DNA from: Osmia lignaria lignaria
Lineage: Eukaryota; Arthropoda; Insecta; Hymenoptera; Megachilidae
Assembly (NCBI RefSeq): GCF_051020975.1
Contig: NW_027478160.1
Location: 15,088,001-15,152,000 of the forward strand
Length of the DNA: 64,000 bases
Direction: 5' to 3'
A program made the translations under genes and the position numbers. Of this stretch, positions 60,588 to 64,000 are shown piece after piece. Each line of letters begins with the position of its first letter. Within the stretch, counting starts at the first letter, position 1. Below the pieces are notes generated by a model. That model had not been told where the DNA came from and searched no databases. It worked only from the letters and a program-made list of their open reading frames with translations.

Positions 60588-60906
60588 TCAGATGCGTAGT
60601 TCTCGAGATATATCAAGATATTTAAAAGTTCCGAAGCCGCACCAACATAACAGAGATACAGAAACACCGTGGCCCCTTTCTTTGAGATAACTCTGCACTA
60701 TTGCGAGCTGCAAATGCCACTTCCAGCTTAGCTGTGCAGAAGAAGAACAACAAGAAGAAATATCTCGAAATATGTCCATCAGGACCCTTCCCTTGAGATA
60801 AATCTGCAAATATCTCGGAAACGAAGCGAGCTATGGCAAAATGTTAAGAGACCGTTTTTGTAGAGAATTAAGTTTCCTACTTTTTATGTTCTATGATATT
60901 TTTTGA
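60588..60906. repeat. Length-variant monomer, 319 bp (one GAA lost)
   Basis: The purine tract at about 60751-60760 reads CAACAAGAAGAAATATC, one GAA short. This is the only 3-bp change in the window and it leaves the minus-strand frame open with 73 codons. The related unit 62517 has the full-length tract, so the loss came after the two units diverged, or was repaired there by exchange. Confidence 0.95.
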
Positions 60907-62838
60907 TCAGATGCGTAGTTCTCGAGATATATCAAGATATTTAAAAGTTCCGAAGCCGCACCAACATAATAGAGATACAGAAACACCGTGGCCCCTTTCT
61001 TTGAGATAACTCTGCACTATTGCGAGCTGCAAATGCCACTTCCAGCTTAGCTGTGCAGAGGAAGAACAACAAGAAGAAGAAGTATCTCGAAATATGTCCG
61101 TCAGGCCCGTTCCTTTGAGCTGAATCTGCAAATATCTCGGAAACGAAGCGAGCTATGGCAAAATGTTAAGAGACGTTTTTTGTAGAGAATTATGTTTCCT
61201 ACAATTTACGTTCTATGATATTTTTTGATCAGAAGCGTAGTTTTCGAGATATATCGAGATTTTTAAAAGTTCCGAAGCCGCACCAACATAATAGAGATAC
61301 AGAAACACCGTGGCCCCTTTCTTTGAGATAACTCTGCACTATTGCGACCTGCAAATGCCACTTCCAGCTCAGCTGTGCAGAAGAAGAACAACAAGAAGAA
61401 GAAATATCTCGAAATATGTCCATCAGGACCCTTCCCTTGAGATAAATCTGCAAATATCTCGGAAACGAAGCGAGCTATGGCAAAATGTTAAGAGACCTTT
61501 TTTGTAGAGAATAATGTTTCCTACAATTTACGTTCTATGATATTTTTTGATCAGAAGCGTAGTTTTCGAGATATATCGAGATATTTAAAAGTTCCGAAGC
61601 CGCACCAACATAATAGAGATACAGAAACACCGTGGCCCCTTTCTTTGAGATAACTCTGCACTATTGCGACCTGCAAATGCCACTTCCAGCTCAGCTGTGC
61701 AGAAGAAGAACAACAAGAAGAAGAAATATCCCGAAATATGTCCGTCAGGCCCCTTCCCTTGAGATAAATCTGCAAATATCTCGGAAACGAAGCGAGCTAT
61801 GGCAAAATGTTAAGAGACCTTTTTTGTAGAGAATTAAGTTTCCTACTTTCTATGTTCTATGATATTTTTTGATCAGATGCGTAGTTCTCGAGATATATCA
61901 AGATATTTAAAAGTTCCGAAGCCGCACCAACATAATAGAGATACAGAAACACCGTGGCCCCTTTCTTTGAGACAACTCTGCACTATTGCGAGCTGCAAAT
62001 GCCACTTCCAGCTTAGCTGTGCAGAGGAAGAACAACAAGAAGAAGAAGTATCTCGAAATATGTCCGTCAGGCCCGTTCCTTTGAGCTGAATCTGCAAATA
62101 TCTCGGAAACGAAGCGAGCTATGGCAAAATGTTAAGAGACGTTTTTTGTAGAGAATTATGTTTCCTACAATTTACGTTCTATGATATTTTTTGATCAGAA
62201 GCGTAGTTTTCGAGATATATCGAGATATTTAAAAGTTCCGAAGCCGCACCAACATAATAGAGATACAGAAACACCGTGGCCCCTTTCTTTGAGATAACTC
62301 TGCACTATTGCGACCTGCAAATGCCACTTCCAGCTCAGCTGTGCAGAAGAAGAACAACAAGAAGAAGAAATATCTCGAAATATGTCCGTCAGGCCCCTTC
62401 CCTTGAGATAAATCTGCAAATATCTCGGAAACGAAGCGAGCTATGGCAAAATGTTAAGAGACCGTTTTTGTAGAGAATTAAGTTTCCTACTTTTTATGTT
62501 CTATGATATTTTTTGATCAGATGCGTAGTTCTCGAGATATATCAAGATATTTAAAAGTTCCGAAGCCGCACCAACATAATAGAGATACAGAAACACCGTG
62601 GCCCCTTTCTTTGAGATAACTCTGCACTATTGCGAGCTGCAAATGCCACTTCCAGCTTAGCTGTGCAGAAGAAGAACAACAAGAAGAAGAAATATCTCGA
62701 AATATGTCCATCAGGACCCTTCCCTTGAGATAAATCTGCAAATATCTCGGAAACGAAGCGAGCTATGGCAAAATGTTAAGAGACCGTTTTTGTAGAGAAT
62801 TAAGCTTCCTACTTTTTATGTTCTATGATATTTTTTGA

Positions 62839-63159
62839 TCAGATGCGTAGTTCTCGAGATATATCAAGATATTTAAAAGTTCCGAAGCCGCACCAACATA
62901 ATAGAGATACAGAAACACCGTGGCCCCTTTCTTTGAGATAACTCTGCACTATTGCGAGCTGCAAATGCCACTTCCAGCTTAGCTGTGCAGAGGAAGAACA
63001 ACAAGAAGAAGAAGTATCTCGAAATATGTCCGTCAGGCCCGTTCCTTTGAGGTGAATCTGCAAATATCTCGGAAACGAAGCGAGCTATGGCAAAATGTCA
63101 ACAGACCTTTTTGTAGAGAATTAAGTTTCCTACTTTTTATGTTCTATGATATTTTTTGA
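62839..63159. repeat. Length-variant monomer, 321 bp (T tract)
   Basis: The T6 tract at about 63108 is one T short (CAGACCTTTTTGTAG), next to the private AATGTCAACAGACC. This is an independent T-tract loss, because the flanks differ from those of units 43203 and 48354. Confidence 0.95.
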
Positions 63160-63803
63160 TCAGATGCGTAGTTCTCGAGATATATCAAGATATTTAAAAG
63201 TTCCGAAGCCGCACCAACATAATAGAGATACAGAAACACCGTGGCCCCTTTCTTTGAGATAACTCTGCACTATTGCGAGCTGCAAATGCCACTTCCAGCT
63301 TAGCTGTGCAGAGGAAGAACAACAAGAAGAAGAAGTATCTCGAAATATGTCCGTCAGGCCCGTTCCTTTGAGCTGAATCTGCAAATATCTCGGAAACGAA
63401 GCGAGATATCGCAAAATGTTAAGAGACCTTTTTTGTAGAGAATAATGTTTCCTACAATTTACGTTCTATGATATTTTTTGATCAGAAGCGTAGTTTTCGA
63501 GATATATCGAGATATTTAAAAGTTCCGAAGCCGCACCAACATAATAGAGATACAGAAACACCGTGGCCCCTTTCTTTGAGATAACTCTGCACTATTGCGA
63601 CCTGCAAATGCCACTTCCAGCTCAGCTGTGCAGAAGAAGAACAACAAGAAGAAGAAATATCTCGAAATATGTCCGTCAGGCCCCTTCCCTTGAGATAAAT
63701 CTGCAAATATCTCGGAAACGAAGCGAGCTATGGCAAAATGTTAAGAGACCGTTTTTGTAGAGAATTAAGTTTCCTACTTTTTATGTTCTATGATATTTTT
63801 TGA

Positions 63804-64000
63804 TCAGATGCGTGGTTCTCGAGATATATCAAGATATTTAAAAGTTCCGAAGCCGCACCAACATAATAGAGATACAGATACACCGTGGCCCCTTTCTTAG
63901 AGATAACTCTGCACTATTGCGAGCTGCAAATGCCACTTCCAGCTTAGCTGTGCAGAAGAAGAACAACAAGAAGAAGAAATATCTCGAAATATGTCCGTCA
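63804..64000. repeat. Partial monomer at the right window edge
   Basis: The first 197 bp of a B-type unit, cut by the end of the window inside the sequence leading to the second TTGAGATAA-like block. Private changes are ATGCGTGGTTC, GATACAGATACACC and CTTAGAGATAAC. The array is still fully regular here, so the window edge is not an array edge. Confidence 0.95.

Larger units (their letters stand above)
1..64000. repeat. 322-bp satellite DNA tandem array filling the window
   Basis: Every part of the window aligns to one 322-bp unit in the same orientation. Using the TGATCA site as register, units start at 57 and every 322 bp to 21953; then 22274-23240; 23561-43203; 43524-48354; 48675-55437; 55758-60588; 60907-62839; and 63160, 63482, 63804. 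This makes 198 full units, with bases 1-56 the tail of an earlier unit. Neighbouring units usually differ by a few substitutions. In order each unit holds TGATCAGA, a CGAGATAT pair, CCGCACCAACATAATAG, CACCGTGGCC, a first TTGAGATAA block, CAGCTTAGCTGTGCAG, a GAA/AAC purine tract, ATATCTCG, a second TTGAGATAA-like block, a second ATATCTCG, AAACGAAGCGAGCTATGG, a T6 tract, TAGAGAATTA and TTCTATGATAT. No unique DNA or other element interrupts it. The array extends beyond both window ends. Satellite identity is certain; chromosomal location and species are not visible here. Confidence 0.99.
60266..64000. repeat. Array domain VI: CAGCTG-bearing and Q1 units
   Basis: Units 60266, 61229, 61551, 62195 and 63482 carry GCGACCTGCAAATG and CCAGCTCAGCTGTGC, which gains a CAGCTG site absent from the usual CCAGCTTAGCTGTGC. 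Units 60588, 61229 and 62517 share GTCCATCAGGACCC. Q1 units (60907, 61873, 62839, 63160) return here after being absent since 31 kb. Units 60588-60907 recur as 62517-62839 at a six-unit offset, except that 60588 lacks one GAA. GACCGTTTTTG spacers are a further domain marker. Confidence 0.85.

Noticed and set aside
57..63706. Repeated 74-codon minus-strand frames read as a tandem gene family
   Set aside because: They start at TTG rather than ATG, have an in-frame stop shortly upstream in most units, match no protein family I recognise, and sit at identical positions in every satellite unit. Broken copies are amplified as readily as open ones.
1..64000. CRISPR array or bacterial repeat region
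   Set aside because: There are no short repeats separated by unique spacers; the full 322 bp is repeated, and no cas-like genes are present.
1..64000. Monomer as a simple dimer of two 161-bp nucleosome-sized halves
   Set aside because: The internal similarity is at 114-bp spacing over about 27 bp, not 161 bp, and the two halves do not otherwise align by eye.

Overview
The whole 64 kb window is one uninterrupted tandem array of a 322-bp satellite DNA monomer. I see no unique sequence, no credible protein-coding gene, no RNA gene, no CRISPR array and no transposon. Taking the conserved TGATCA site as the register mark, there are 198 complete units, a 56-bp partial unit at the left edge and a 197-bp partial unit at the right edge. 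Unit starts run from 57 in steps of 322. Seven units are short (six by 1 bp, one by 3 bp), so over the whole window the register slips by only 9 bases.

Long homogenised satellite blocks like this are typical of eukaryotic pericentromeric, centromeric or subtelomeric heterochromatin. The AT-leaning monomer, with repeated ATATCTCG/CGAGATAT motifs, would fit an insect or other invertebrate, but I cannot name a taxon or a published satellite family from sequence alone.

Units differ by linked sets of substitutions in four blocks: a left block (A or B), a middle block, a right block (Y, Q1, Q2 or C) and a junction spacer that tends to travel with the next unit. Six domains can be told apart. (I) 1-22.2 kb is A/B units with Q1 and Q2 and several higher-order repeats (HORs) of 7, 5 and 8 monomers. 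(II) 22.2-24.2 kb is a transition with two short units. (III) 24.2-28.7 kb contains the C subfamily and a tandem 4-mer. (IV) 28.7-39.0 kb is heterogeneous, mostly Y, with Q units only as one adjacent identical pair. (V) 39.0-60.2 kb is a Q2-rich domain with an AGGGAT variant, including a 14-mer followed by a 16-mer version of itself. (VI) 60.2-64 kb is a distinct Q1-containing domain with CAGCTG-bearing units.

The monomer is itself composite. A 27-bp block (24/27 identical) occurs twice, 114 bp apart, and an 8-mer occurs up to four times in two opposed pairs. A 74-codon minus-strand frame is open in about 180 of 198 units, but it begins at TTG rather than ATG and is best explained as a passive property of a recently homogenised repeat. 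The most informative signal is the record of unequal exchange: nested HORs of different size, exact-register single-unit gains or losses, and chimeric monomers at the junctions.
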